A DNA stretch of 64,000 bases from Zhengitettix transpicula (lineage: Eukaryota > Arthropoda > Insecta > Orthoptera > Tetrigidae): NCBI GenBank assembly GCA_037074705.1, contig CM073594.1:16692307-16756306 (forward strand). The letters run 5' to 3'. The position numbers and the translations under genes are program-made. Positions 30,639 to 41,763 of this stretch are shown here, in pieces; the first letter of the stretch is position 1; each line of letters opens with the position of its first letter. A model generated the notes under the pieces. That model had not been told where the DNA came from and did no database searches. It worked only from the letters and a program-made list of their open reading frames with translations.

Positions 30639-32257
30639 CTAGCTGGGTGCCCGGCGTTGCCCGAGATGTCATTTATCTATAACCCCCGATATGACTCCAA
30701 TTTCGGCTGCTTTTGCGCAATTTTTATGTAACGCTACTCGAACCCTAATCATTATAATTAACTCTGAAAAATATTTCTTCAACGCAAATATCTGCCGTGT
30801 TTGCATGTTCCAAAATTTGCACCCCGCTACCCCTGCATCTGAGGGGTAAATGCCAATTTGAATGTCGTAACTAAACACAGTGACTTCCATAACCTTTGAT
30901 TTGACTCCAATCTCGGTTGTATTCGCGTTATTTTACTGTAAAGCATCTCCACCCCAAACCCGAAGGGTGTCCTTTTCACAGGGCGTAGGGGATGAAAATT
31001 GTATTCAGATAACGTTGGTAGAAACACTATCAATATCTTTGACCCCTAAAAATATTTATCCGACTCAAATATCGGCTGTTTTAGTATGTTTAAATATTTC
31101 CACCCCCGCTTCTGGGGGTGGAAGACGCGTCTCACCCCGACAGTGTTTGTTTCCTGGTCGCAAAGAACACGTGTACGAATTTTGGTGAAAATTGCTCGAC
31201 TGGTGTAGATTTGTATTTTATTTAGAAAACGTTTGTATGGGAAATAGTAAAGGGCTGATTTTAGGGTTTTCCCGGAAATTATTCGATTTTCTCTCGCCTT
31301 TTAAACCTTCCCTAGACGTCCACGAACATTTCAAGACTAAGATAAGATAAATCCGTTCAGCCGTTCTCGAGTTTTAGTGAGACTAACGAACAGCAATTCA
31401 TTTTTATATATATTGTAATAAACAGATTAATAAGGCGTCTAAATAAAAAGATTTATTAAAGGTGAACAATTAAACAAATTTTATTAATGAATAATATAAT
31501 ATAAAATTACACAATATTTATTTAATATCTCAGGGTCTTTACTGGGTTTGATAAATGGGTGACTTGAATTTAAATTTACTAACAAAACAATTGAAGAAAA
31601 GAAATAATTAAAGAAAAGAAAATAATTGAAGAACGATCTGACGTATCTTAATGAAATGGTTTACAAATAAATTTAGAGTTCTTTTACTTACGGCCGACCA
31701 GGTCTCAATTTTGGGGTTTTCTGTGCACACGTTTTTGGGGATATCACTGAATTTAAATTGGTTACAAAACACTTGTCGAAACTTTTGGGTCTCTCTTCTG
31801 GAAACTGGAAACTGCAACTCCTTCCGGATTAATGGGTGGACAGATTGTTACAAATTATCTCTCTGTGGAATTGATGACGGTCACGGTACTTATAGATTTT
31901 TATCGTGGCGTGATTTATTAGGTTACTCCTTGTAACTGTTCGACGAATTTTACTGTCTAAAACTTTTTACTCAAATTTAACTTGTAACCTTTCCGGCTAG
32001 ATCTATCTGCCTGCCATGCTGTTCGCCGTCCGACTGTATTACTTTTGTATAATTAGACTTTGCTGGTCTTTATGCCTCGCCGTTCATTGCCCGACTGTGT
32101 CTGTTCGTCTCGTAGAATTTGTACTGCGTACGTCTCAACAATGGTTCTATTGACTCGCCGCCCGCTTTGTCGCGGTGTATGCTTTATATAGTCTAATAAT
32201 GAGTCCTTTACTTTGCAATTATAACAATGGATTAATTACTAATTACTACAATATAGA
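30639..32257 (-). mobile_element. non-autonomous Helitron, group 1, split by an LTR
   Basis: CTAG at 30639-30642 is preceded by A (minus: CTAG|T). The body to 31413 is highly similar to 5316-6095. The 5' end is not adjacent: after 31413 comes an 837-bp LTR, and the Helitron resumes at 32251 with ATATAGAT, giving the A|TC start at 32257 on the minus strand. Removing the LTR and one 4-bp duplicate restores the TTTTTATATATATAGAT terminus of the sister copy. The order of events is therefore clear: Helitron first, LTR element second. Confidence 0.88.
31414..32250 (-). mobile_element. solo LTR (837 bp) inside a Helitron
   Basis: The plus strand runs TGTAATAAAC ... AATTACTACA, the TG...CA ends of a retrotransposon LTR, flanked by ATAT on both sides (31410-31413 and 32251-32254). 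The transcriptional sense appears to be minus: TATATAAAGC at 32190-32181 is a good TATA box, and AATAAA lies at 31457-31452 near the LTR 3' end. No gag/pol or second LTR is present, so internal recombination has left a solo LTR. The 4-bp duplication suits Ty3/Gypsy- or BEL-type integration, but the superfamily cannot be fixed from the LTR alone. Open frames of 69-94 codons here are non-coding LTR sequence. Confidence 0.82.
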
Positions 32258-32879
32258 TAGATAATAGCAGCTCTTAAATCTCTTTCCCATATTTTATTTT
32301 TTTATTTTTTATAACCGTTGTAAGAAAAGTAGTTTTCAGCTTTCACCGTCTACCAATTTAGATTCTACAATTATGAATATAGCTGATTCGCTTCGCGGGG
32401 GGTTACATCAGGATCGGGGGGGGGTTGCTCATTTTTAGTGATGAAGAGTTTTTCCTGTAATGAGCAAGTTTTGAAGTTTTCTGTGAATCGAATCTAGTAA
32501 CTATAGTAATTTTAATAAGTGGAATACTGAATGGTTCGGTGGTAAGCTCGATGGTAATGGTCACGATTTGGCAACGGTTGAAATTAACTCGCCGATAATG
32601 AAATAAGTAACATGATTGTGCAACAACTGTAGGATGATTAATTAACCGTTACTTGGTTAATGCACATTAATACATAAATTTTGGGGATTGAAAAAATTTA
32701 TCTTCAACGAAATTCAAAATTATTAATGAGAAAAAAAAATAATGCAATTTAAGGACGATTATGATGGGGAAAAAAATTAAATTAAAAAAAATAATGTGAA
32801 TATTCGAATTTGAAACAGCAATATGGTGTTTTTCAAGGGAAAAATTTAGGGTACAATTTTATTCATTCTAATTATTGGT
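32258..32879. other. AT-rich DNA, nothing recognised
   Basis: A short GC patch (GCTTCGCGGGGGGTTACATC near 32390) and a G run; otherwise unique AT-rich sequence. Confidence 0.45.
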
Positions 32880-33130
32880 TTCGTGACGTCACGGCTTTAA
32901 AAACACGTCATTTAAATTTTTTAATTCGTCAATAAAATTACCGTCAATGTCGAAATCATCAACATCAAGTAACGTTTGTACCACCGCGGCAGTTCCAACT
33001 ACTGTCGGCAGAGAGCAGCAACGGCCGCGGGGGCGGTTCACACATAGTTACCACTGCCCTTTCACAGATGGCGCGGAGTAAGCCTTGAAGGATAGCCGTT
33101 ATATTTGCGAGGGAAATTCAAAAATAGTTT
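32880..33130. other. GC-richer single-copy island
   Basis: Contains GTGACGTCACGGC (CREB-type palindrome at 32883-32892), TACCACCGCGGCAG, GGCCGCGGGGGCGG and CACAGATGGCGCGGAG. AGATGGCGC (33066-33074) resembles the insect CTCF core and recurs at 42059-42067. No frame is supported. Confidence 0.4.
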
Positions 33131-33720
33131 TTGCTTAATATTTAAAAATAATAGTTTGTGTAAACGACAAGAATTGATCTAAGTAAAGACGCCCCAAAAT
33201 TTTCTTGGTACTTTATACCAATTCATATAAATCATAAAACTGTCGGTTCTGGTCTTTTAACCTATAATTCAAACAATCGTTACGTACTCTACAAATTCTC
33301 AATAAATTGTCCTATCCTTTATTATGGCTGTGATACAATACTTGACTTTATTTTACGGTCATAACTATCAAAGTCTGACTAGAAGAGTGTCGCAAGTTTA
33401 GTTTTATGGATCGCGACATGGGACGGTTTTTAAAAAAATTAAAAATGTCGAATATATATATATTGACTATTGAGTCAACTTATAACGAAACAACAGCCAA
33501 TTTGAAGTCAGAAAATATATATTTATTTATGTAAAATTAAACTACGTTTCGTCGCCAACTTGGCGAGAGATTTTTTAAAACTTTTCCTATACTGTAAAAA
33601 TATCAGGTATTTTTTTAATCTTAGTGGTGACTATATTCTGCAACTTATCAGCACTCCAAGAAGGAAATCGTACTAATAAAATAAATTAATATTATAAATT
33701 ATTGAACCCTTAAAGCGACA
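33131..33720. other. AT-rich DNA with an isolated CGAAACGTAG hairpin
   Basis: On the minus strand 33577-33544 reads CTCTCGCCAAGTTGGCGACGAAACGTAG, a CGCCAA/TTGGCG stem directly before ACGAAACG. It is similar in form to the modules elsewhere but lacks a clean CTGANGA. The rest is unique AT-rich sequence. Confidence 0.4.
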
Positions 33721-34217
33721 TATAAAAATTTTATTTCAATTAAAATTACATTAAAATGTCAGGGTTTGAAAATAGTTCGCCAGGAGGTTTCGGTTATTCA
33801 AACCACATTCATCTGATAAATTATTAAGTACATCATTGGAATTAAACTGTGTGTGTATATATATTAATATATAGAGTCACACATATTTCATAATATTTTA
33901 CATATCTGATTATTTAATTAAAATATATCCTTAGGCCATTTTATTGTGTGATAATTTTATATATATATATAAAATACTTAAATTAAATAATCAAATTATT
34001 TATTTAAAATACTCTCTTTATATATATAATAAATATACAATCATGTCAGATAAAGGAAATATTTTAATTAAAATATTTTCTTTGGCCATCTTTTTCTGAC
34101 ATGATTTTATACATACATATATATATATATATATATACATAATAAATATAAAATCATGTCAGAACAAGGAAATATTTTAATTAAAATATTTCCTCTTTCT
34201 GACATGATTGTATACAT

Positions 34218-34276
<59 letters not shown>

Positions 34277-34475
34277 CATGTCAGATAAAGGAAATATTTT
34301 AATTAAAATATTTCCTTATTCTGACATGATTTTATATTTATTATATATATATATATATGTATGTATAAAATCATGTCAGAAAAAGATGAAATGATTTTAT
34401 ATATATATATATAATATTTTAATTAAATAATCAGATTATTTAATTAAAATATTTCCTTTTTCTGACATGATTTTA

Positions 34476-34557
<82 letters not shown>

Positions 34558-34712
34558 CAATCATGTCAGAAAAAGATGGCCTAAGAAAATATTTAAATTA
34601 AATAATCAGATATGTAAAATATAATTAATTCTTTGTATATATATAAATTATTTATTTTAAAATCCTGACATTTTAATGTAATTTACATTGAAATAAAAAT
34701 TTTATGTGAGAA
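33721..34712. repeat. nested AT-rich palindrome array (~1 kb)
   Basis: Outer arms pair AAATTTTATTTCAATTAAAA (~33727) with TGAAATAAAAATTTTATG (~34688), and ACATTAAAATGTCAGGG (~33750) with CCTGACATTTTAATGT (~34664). The next layer pairs CCTTAGGCCATTTT (~33930) with GATGGCCTAAG (~34575). Inside, the unit TCATGTCAGA..AAGGAAATATTTTAATT and its reverse complement alternate about five times, separated by (AT)n runs, with (GT)n at 34516-34551. Every arm could extrude as a cruciform. No frame is present. Confidence 0.85.
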
Positions 34713-35999
34713 TGTATTAAAAAAATAGTTTAATCACTCATTACAATAATAATAATAATAATAAAATAATACATACAATCCTTTGTCGTTCTCATTAAAC
34801 TACTAAATTAAATTTACCTATATACGACATCGAAGTGGAAACGATTAAGGATCGATTCTACTAAAAAAATGGTCAAAGATATTTACAAATCAGGTTTTTT
34901 TTGCATACTGTTTCCAATGATATTATAATTACGTATGTATCATTTGTTATTATGCTTTACAGCTATCGGGTGATTTAATTTAACTGTAGAAATGTGCAAT
35001 ATTATTTATTTGGAATTTTTTTTTTAGTTACAGACGCCTAGGAAATTCCTACTGGCTCAATAGATGGCAGCACGCTACAGTTCTAATGTTGTTTAGTTCC
35101 GCTTTTCGCTACCAGATGGAAGGAGTACGCAATGCCACCAGAAAGTCAATTTAAACTTCGAACCTCGTCGTTTTGTAAAATGATCGTCCAATTTTAAGTT
35201 CAATTACGCTATTGTTGACTGTTTCATAAAGAGCGACTTGAAAAGAGGGGGGGGGGGGAATTCATAAAAATAAATTCATTTTTTAATTAGTGTTCTGAGT
35301 TCAATGGATGTTGTAATTAAAGCGTTTATGAGGGTGGCAATAAAATTGAATTAGGAGAATGACCGTTTTATAACGTCTGAAATGTGCCTAAATGGCAAAA
35401 TAAACTGAAGAAAAAATATTTGCAAGAATTTTGAAAAATTCCTCACTGATTCTTATATGACATGTGAACATGTATGACGTAAAAATGATTTTTTAAGAGG
35501 CCAATATGTCTGGAAAATGTGAAAATAATTATTTATAATCCATAAGCAAAGTCTTTTAGAGTTTGAACTTCCCTTTTATTATTATTATTGGAATCAAATT
35601 TTAATTATAACAACAGGTTTTATTTTATTTTTCACGGGTACCAAGGAAATTCTCATATAATGGATCTGTAAGGTTCACTTTCCAATACCGACCAAATTAT
35701 ATTTTCACAAATGTAAAATAAAGGGGAAGAAGCTATGGACGACATGAGATGAAAGCAAAGGACTCTTACGATGTCACTGGAAAATTGCAAAAAAATTTAA
35801 ACGTATTGTATTGATTATAGCTGAAAAGTTATTGAAATAAATAACTCCAAAATAATTCGACATACTGCTGTACTACTTTCTCTTTGCAGTTCATTTATTT
35901 CCGTTTTGGGTTAACTTCATATTTGTAGTAACTTTAATGAATTATGTAAGTACAGCGAAAACCAAAATAAAGTAAATATTTCATACGTTATCAGCAACA
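34713..35999. other. AT-rich DNA with a small mixed patch
   Basis: 35030-35220 is GC-richer (CTACTGGCTCAATAGATGGC, GCTTTTCGCTACCAGATGG) and contains two related AGATGG words. An (ATA)n run at 34747-34763 and a G run at 35249-35258 are present. No gene was found. Confidence 0.45.
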
Positions 36000-36609
36000 C
36001 ACAAGGTCGCAGGTTAAAGAGATAACGTGAAAGATCGTCTAAGAAAAGTGAAAAAAAATGAAAAAAAAGAATTGAAAAAAAGAGAAAGAAACAGTATGCA
36101 AGAAACCCTACATGTTAAAGGATGACGTGAAAAATCGTCTAAGAAAAGTGAAAAAAAAAATAATTGAAAAAAACAGAAAGAAACAGTATGCAAGAAACCC
36201 TATATGTTAAAGGATGACATGAAAAATCGTCTAAGAAAAGTGGAAAAAGGTAAAGACAAGAAAGAAGAAAAGCAAAATAAGAAAAAAAACTAAAGAAAGA
36301 GGCAGTGTACAAGAAACACTTTAGTTTAAACGATGACGTGAAAAATCGTCTAAGAAAAGTGGAAAAAGGTAAAGACAAGAAAGAAGAAAAGCAAAATAAG
36401 AAAAAAACGAAAGAAAGAGGCAGTGTGCAGGAAACACTTTAGGTTAGAGGATGACGTGAAAGATCGTCTAAGAAAAGTGAAAAAAGGTAAAGACAAGAAA
36501 GAAAAAAAGAAAAAGACAGTGTACAAGAAACACTTTATGTTACAGGGATGAAGTAAAAGTTCGTCTAAGAAAAGTGAAAAAAAAACCATAAAGAAACAGT
36601 ATGCAAGAC
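36000..36609. repeat. A-rich tandem repeat, 6 units of ~92-120 bp
   Basis: The word GATGACGTGAAAAATCGTC or a variant recurs near 36020, 36121, 36213, 36332, 36449 and 36546. It is followed by TAAGAAAAGTG, an A/G-rich stretch and ACAGTRTRCAAGAAACMCT. GACG...CGTC within the word can form a 4-bp hairpin. The long lysine/phenylalanine-rich frames here are compositional. The same word is found twice at 9.9-10.05 kb. Confidence 0.9.
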
Positions 36610-36808
36610 TATAGTCGGCGCCACGAAAATGTAATATCGAGGTGAACTGGCTGACCCTCCCCGCACCACACCCCTCGTCCAGCGGCGTTGCCAGATTGTA
36701 CACCATCCCCTGTTAACCTAGTTAGCGGCATTATTGAACACAATGTTTGACAACGTCGCCCGAAGTGTCCCATGGACTTGATATTACGTTTTCGTGCCGC
36801 AGACTATA
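36610..36808. mobile_element. short element with 29-bp terminal inverted repeats (MITE-like)
   Basis: The left end 36610-36638 (TATAGTCGGCGCCACGAAAA...) and right end 36780-36808 match as inverted repeats at 26 of 29 positions. If TA is the target duplication, the inverted repeats start TAGTC. The ~140-bp interior is GC-richer than its surroundings (ACCCTCCCCGCACC, CCAGCGGCGTTGCC, GACAACGTCGCCC). There is no transposase. It sits exactly at the end of the preceding A-rich tandem array. The superfamily is uncertain. Confidence 0.65.
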
Positions 36809-37309
36809 AATCAAAATTATGCTCGCAGCACTCGCCACAAGGAGACAGTTGCTTCGCAGGTTGCATAAGAACGAGGAGTTTCAGGATTCGTCAGATCAGT
36901 TCATCTATTTGTAATTTAAAAGAATCTCTTGCCATATTGACTATTAAGTATCAGGTTCAAAAAATATTTTAAATCTCTAAGTCGCCTACATTTTAAGTTT
37001 CATTTTGAATATCCGATTTTAATTTCCCTTTACTAAAAGCGTGGGTTACAAGATGGAGCATAATGTAAGCGATTCCCTGGACAATACCAGAGTCTAAAAA
37101 TAGAAAATTGGATGCTTCTAAATAGTGCAGAGAAATCCTCCAGAATGAACACCAAAAAAATAATTTATTTTGGACTGTACACTCTTAAAAGCCCATAGGA
37201 AATTAGAGAAGACCCGTACTTTCATTTTTGGTTTAAAAAAATGATTAATCCTGTAGTTGAATAAGAAAAATGTGTACGGTGAATTGGCTCGTTTTTTAAA
37301 AAAAAAATC
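36809..37309. other. unique DNA, nothing recognised
   Basis: Mixed to AT-rich sequence; 36830-36900 is slightly GC-richer (GGTTGCATAAGAACGAGG). No gene was found. Confidence 0.45.
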
Positions 37310-37632
37310 TCGCCTAAGCCGAGAGAGTTTGGTTGGTTTTGAGACGTGAATGATTCAGGATCGCATGGCGGGAAGTCTCCTGAGTTCCCTCCCAGTGGTA
37401 CAGTCGGCCAGCTGCCTCCACAAGCGGTCGAGGATGCTCCGTCCCTACAGCAAAAACCCAGTCCAGTCATAGGAAGGAGGACGTGGAACAAGTATCGAAA
37501 GCCCGACTTACCTAATGTAACTGCCTTTAAATACAGGCCAAGGAACCTAGTCAGCCCTTAGCTACTCAAATCTCCTTTCAGTACACCAATTAAAGGAGTG
37601 ACTTCTCGTGTAGCCTGTCACTGCCCCAAAAA
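37310..37632 (+). mobile_element. family A2, diverged subfamily
   Basis: It shares the family A plan but with different wording: TCGGCCAGCTGCCTCCAC, CAAGCGGTCGAGGATGC, ACGTGGAACAAGTATCGAAA, TAATGTAACTGCC, CAATTAAAGGAGTGACTTC, and the end GTGTAGCCTGTCACTGCCCC plus an A run. The hairpin block and the GGATCC region are missing, so it is ~320 bp. A second copy is inverted at 38946-39225. Confidence 0.8.
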
Positions 37633-38029
37633 AAACATAATAGAAATCAGGAAAAATTACAGGGAGTCATGAGTGACCCTTGACAATCAAATATTGCGGG
37701 AAACTTGGTGACACTCAAGAGAAAACCACTTCAGTTGCGTTGACTTGGTATCTTTATGCAGACTCTCTTACCCCGAACACTGATCCGTACTCCCACGACA
37801 TGTCAGAATTATAAGTGTGGTATATATTTTTTTGAATTTGAAAACGCCATTACATGGGGCAGTTTATATCCAAGAGATGAGTCCAAGGGTATATTTTGGT
37901 GATGCAATGTTTAAGGGGAGGGAAGTACTTTGAGTGATATTAGATCAAACGTTTGGTCCTTCGATGAAACTATGATAAAGAGATGGTGAGAAGAATAATT
38001 AAGGGTGTTTGGTATGTGAGACAAGTTGA
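37633..38029. other. unique DNA; a 65-bp segment is shared with 43.2 kb
   Basis: 37979-38043 (AGAGATGGTGAGAAG ... GTACGTTGAATCT) recurs at 43176-43253 with a 6-bp and a 9-bp insertion. The rest is unique. Confidence 0.6.
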
Positions 38030-38435
38030 AGTACGTTGAATCTCCTGGTCACGTCCGCAGCAGTGACCGTCGGCACACACTGTGGCTGCTTGCGATGTCG
38101 GGAGTGTTCTTCCGGCGTGCTCGTGCCACCGCGCTTGTTTTCTAGAGCTGTCCTTGGCTAATCCCAGCCTCGACGGAGATTTACTCGCGCCAGCAAACCT
38201 CTTTTGTTTTATGGCGTCGCTGGTTGAGCCGGCGCCGGAATGAACTGTCACTACGTGTTCGGGAAAGCGTCGCAACAGGCATCTCAAGCAGGCCCTTGTG
38301 GAACCAGTCGCAATCTCGCACAAACCAATGAGATACATCCAGTTACGCCAAGTCTCCCCTCCTCCAGCACCAGCAGCGTCCTGAGACGTCCCTCAGCGTC
38401 ACGTCCCTTTATTATTTCGCAACCTTACCATTAAA
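38030..38435. other. GC-richer single-copy island
   Basis: Balanced to GC-rich sequence: CACGTCCGCAGCAGTGACC, CGTGCTCGTGCCACCGCGC, GGTTGAGCCGGCGCCGG, CCAATGAGATACATCC. Frames of 122 (minus, 37970-38338) and 64 codons (plus) are open; the minus frame is serine/arginine-rich without a domain. Either a regulatory block or part of an exon is possible. Confidence 0.3.
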
Positions 38436-38945
38436 AAGAACAAATTCGCCTAAATAACAAACATCAGTCGAGTCAGCGACTTGCTAGTTGCTCAGCGTTG
38501 CACGAGTACTCGTACTTCACACATTATTTAGAATGAAATATGTGAAATTGTAATTATATATATACACACACACACAAAACTAACATTTTTAAAGAATCTC
38601 ACTTGAAATAATTAGTCAGTTTTAGCACAATAAAAATCTGTTAAATTAAAATATGGCTCCTCCATTGAGTAAAATCATAGTACGAGCCATGTTTATGTAA
38701 AGGAAATTCCTTTTATTTGTATGTTTTCTTTATCACTTTTTCTACACGAAGTCAATAGAAGTCCTTTTTTGTTCTTTATCAACTTTTAATTAATTAACAA
38801 CGATTTGCAACTCTTCATAAATAATTTTTTATAGTTAAAATTTTTATTTCGTCCTGAAGACTATGGTATAGATTTATACCGGAATAACGAATACTTGATG
38901 TTTTGCAATGCGGAAAATCAGAGCGAAATGTTGCCTGATTTCTAT
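38436..38945. other. AT-rich DNA, nothing recognised
   Basis: Unique AT-rich sequence with a short (AC)n run at 38563-38577. Confidence 0.45.
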
Positions 38946-39225
38946 TTTTTTTTTGGCAGTGACAGGCTACACGAGAAGCCACTCCTTTAATTGTGTTTTT
39001 AACTGAAAGGAGATCGGAGTATCCAAGAACTGACTAGGTTCCTTGGCCTGTATTTTAAGTCAGTTAAGTTACGTAGGTCGGGCTTTCGATACTTGTTCCA
39101 CGTCCTCCTTTCTATGGCTGGACTGGCGGTTGAGCATCCTCGACCGCTTGTGGAGGCAGCTGGCCGACTGTACCACTGGGAGGGAACTCAGGAGACTTCC
39201 CGCCTGCGGTCCTGATTCATACTCA
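38946..39225 (-). mobile_element. family A2, diverged subfamily, inverted copy
   Basis: Poly(T), GGCAGTGACAGGCTACACG at the 3' end; GTCGGGCTTTCGATACTTG, CCGCTTGTGGAGGCAGCTGG and GGGAACTCAGGAGACTTCCC toward the 5' end at ~39225. It matches 37310-37632 in reverse, with indels around CTTTCTATGGC. Confidence 0.8.
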
Positions 39226-39462
39226 ACTGAGTAAAGTCTAAAAAATCTTCATTAATCAAGGAGAATTAAATATTGGAGAACGTGTCTAGAAAATCTATTA
39301 AGCGGCGGAAAAAGAGGGGAGAGAATATTTTATTAGGAAAAAAGTGCGAAGTAGTTAATGATAATTTAGTTATATGTCAAGAAAAAATTATAAAGTGAAT
39401 ACGAAAGATAGACAATTCAGACAAAAAGTGTTAAATTAATTTTTTTTTGGGGGGGGGGTTGA

Positions 39463-39640
39463 ATTTTGTCAACTGACTCGTGTGGCTGTGTCGCTCTAGG
39501 CTCTTCTTAGCACCTGACGAAAGGAACAAGGATCCCAGAAACGTTGTGTGGTATTTATATTGCCCTTGTTTTATCTGTATTGGCCATCTTCCTTATTCAT
39601 TATCTTCAATCAGACGTAAATTTTTTTCATTTAAGGTAAG
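39463..39640 (-). mobile_element. family D right arm, intact
   Basis: A clean copy: GTCAACTGACTCGTG, GTCGCTCTAGGCTC, GCACCTGACGAAAGG, ATCCCAGAAACGTTGTGTGG, TATTTATATTGCC and ATCAGACGTAAATTTTTTTC. Here GCAC just 5' of CTGACGA (39510-39513) can pair with GTGT just 3' of GAAACGTT (39546-39549), which would be stem I of a hammerhead-like fold. Confidence 0.85.
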
Positions 39641-40180
39641 TATTTCAGTTAGAAATTTACAGCGTTTTAGTCTTTCGTTTTCAGTTTCTTAGACTATTAG
39701 AATTAAGTAAAATTATAGTTGTTCGTACGACTTAATTAATCGATACGCACGTATTATAAAGATTACTTAGAAACTGAAAGGGTGCCTCGGAGGAGTGGTG
39801 CGTGTAGCGGTTACGACCAGCCGTTCCGCTGAAGAGCTGATGGCGCTATTTTTGTAAGTGCCCCATAAAGGTGGAGTTAAGTGCGGCCCAAAATGCCCGC
39901 ACTGCCGTTCTACGACGGTCATTTGATTAACTCGTATCCAATAGCAAGGGGAGCGAAATTACCCCCGCAAATGTCGGGCGTGCGTGCGTGCGGGGCTTAG
40001 CACTGTCCTCGCTTAACACCGAACCGTCCGCTTCATTAAACCACTGACGATGCAAATATCCCTCATCTTTTCCTTGCTGGTTCGCTTTTATCAACTGAAG
40101 GAATAAACTTTTTGAGAAAGCAGTGGAAACTGAGCTGGACCTCTGCGGAGCTAACATAATTCTGCCTGATTGGCCACATA
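39641..40180. promoter_or_regulatory. GC-richer island with octamer, NK2- and Hox-type words
   Basis: 39770-40160 contains CCCCATAAAGG, GGAGTTAAGTGCGG (TTAAGTG NK2 core), GTCATTTGATTAACTCG, TCCAATAGCAAGG (CCAAT) and a perfect octamer ATGCAAAT at 40050-40057. A 76-codon minus frame has no domain. The density of binding words in single-copy sequence suggests a cis-regulatory element; this is inference. Confidence 0.4.
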
Positions 40181-40456
40181 GAAATATTTAAAGTTAAATT
40201 AACAAATTACAAACTCAACCCTTGAGGTTTTTTTTAATGTTTTAATTAGATTTTTAAGAACCTACACTGCCTGTGAATGCGGCCAATAATTCAACTCATT
40301 ATTCTAACAGACATTAAATCGTATAAATTGAAATTATTAATACTGACATTTCTCTCTTTAACATCTCAGTTCAAGTAACTAAATAACCCCCTTGTACAAT
40401 TATCTTTGCTTCTGGATTTCTTGACAATAGTGAGATATTATTATTATTATTGTTTT

Positions 40457-40980
40457 GTTTTTTTAAGGGTAACAGGCTACATGAGGGTAATCCACATGGT
40501 GGCAACTCCCCTTTAATAGCATAGGAAGGGATCTGAAAGGCGGGATGCGGAAGGGTAGAGGAAGGTAGCCAAGGGTTAACTAGGGCCCCTCGGGCTACGG
40601 TTTAAGGATCCTAGCCGGCAATTCGCCTAAATGTGATGCAGGGAAAACCCTAGAAAAACCGGCATCAGGTTGGTCGGGCAATTGGTACTTGTCCTATGCC
40701 CTTCCAATGGCGGGAGAGGGGTTAGCTGTGGGGTCGCAGCTTTCCCCTCTTCGTGCCTTGACCAGTTTAGGAGGCAGCTGGCTGACTGTTCCAATAGGAA
40801 TAGCGAACAACTCTTACCGTATGCCCAAGGTCTGTGACCCTGAAACTTACACCTCTCAGAACAGGCCTCGGCATGTGGGAACCTTAGTTCAAAAAACCAG
40901 AGAGATGTGAAGGCATCCCCAAAGTTAGCCTCCGCCAGAGCTCTCTGGGAAGGTTCACCTACGAGAGAATTCTCTCGCAG
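40457..40980 (-). mobile_element. family A retroposon, near full length (GGCGGAGG subfamily)
   Basis: Poly(T) and AAGGGTAACAGGCTACATG at the 3' end. At the 5' end it has CTGCGAGAGAATTCTCTCG followed by TTCCCAGAGAGCTCTGGCGG, as in 14953-15460. It uses GGGGTCGCAGCTTTCCCC in place of GGGGACGCAGCATTCCC, a variant also in the 42.7 and 43.3 kb copies. Confidence 0.88.
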
Positions 40981-41468
40981 ACTTCCTTAGTGTACTCTTA
41001 TTGTTATTGAGATTTTTCAACTATTCAATTTTCTTGAAGTAAAAAAAAAGTGAGAAAGATTAAAAATAAAAGGAATTCCATTGTCTTGAAATCTTGGAGC
41101 TTCAAGAGCTCGTAGCCAGGAAGGCGTAGACAAGATCCTCTTTACTTAAAACAGTTCGCTGGTATCCTGTCTAGTTATTATTTTACGATTATAATCTTGT
41201 ACATGTTAACTGCCTACTTATTTTCATGTTCGACGGGAATCGACGAAAGATTATCTGCTGGAAACTCCGCCGAATGAAAAATTGAAGATCAAATAATGCA
41301 CTTATCATTTCTTTAATTACTAATTACTGTTACATTAATATAAGTTATTTGGATAAGCACAACTCAGAGGAAGAGAGAATATTATTAAATAATGGCAATC
41401 CATAAACGAGAATAAGGTATAATTTAAAGAGGAAAATATTAACTAACAAATGTAAAGGAAAATAGAGT
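40981..41468. other. unique DNA, nothing recognised
   Basis: Mixed sequence; 41090-41180 is slightly GC-richer. No gene was found. Confidence 0.45.
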
Positions 41469-41570
41469 ACCATTCCCTTCTCCGTGCCTCGACCAGGTGA
41501 TGAGACAGTTACGCCGACTATTCCAATGGGAACAACCGACAACTTGTTCCCGTATGCCCAAGGGTCTGTG
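41469..41570 (-). mobile_element. family A, internal fragment
   Basis: CCTTCTCCGTGCCTCGACC to CCGTATGCCCAAGGGTCTGTG, ~100 bp. The adjoining 41571-41611 (ATTAATTAAATTAAAAATA..GGATATTGGTTCAGG) is repeated beside the A copy ending at 43711, so a segment spanning the A edge was copied. Confidence 0.75.
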
Positions 41571-41763
41571 TATTAATTAAATTAAAAATATAGGATATTG
41601 GTTCAGGTAAAAATGTAAACATGTTGCAATTTTATGTAATTTAATTGTATTATATTTATGATTTGTTAATTTTTTTTTCAAGTGCAAGACCATTGCGTTG
41701 TTTGTTGTTCCTACAAACTGAATCGTTTTTCCGAATTTTTTACTGTAATTTTCTTTTCACCAG

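Noticed and set aside
31651..31935. 94-codon frame
   Set aside because: Lies wholly inside the solo LTR, on the strand opposite to its promoter.
36139..36706. Phenylalanine-rich 79- and 118-codon minus frames resembling membrane proteins
   Set aside because: They are the complement of an A/G-rich tandem repeat; hydrophobicity is compositional.
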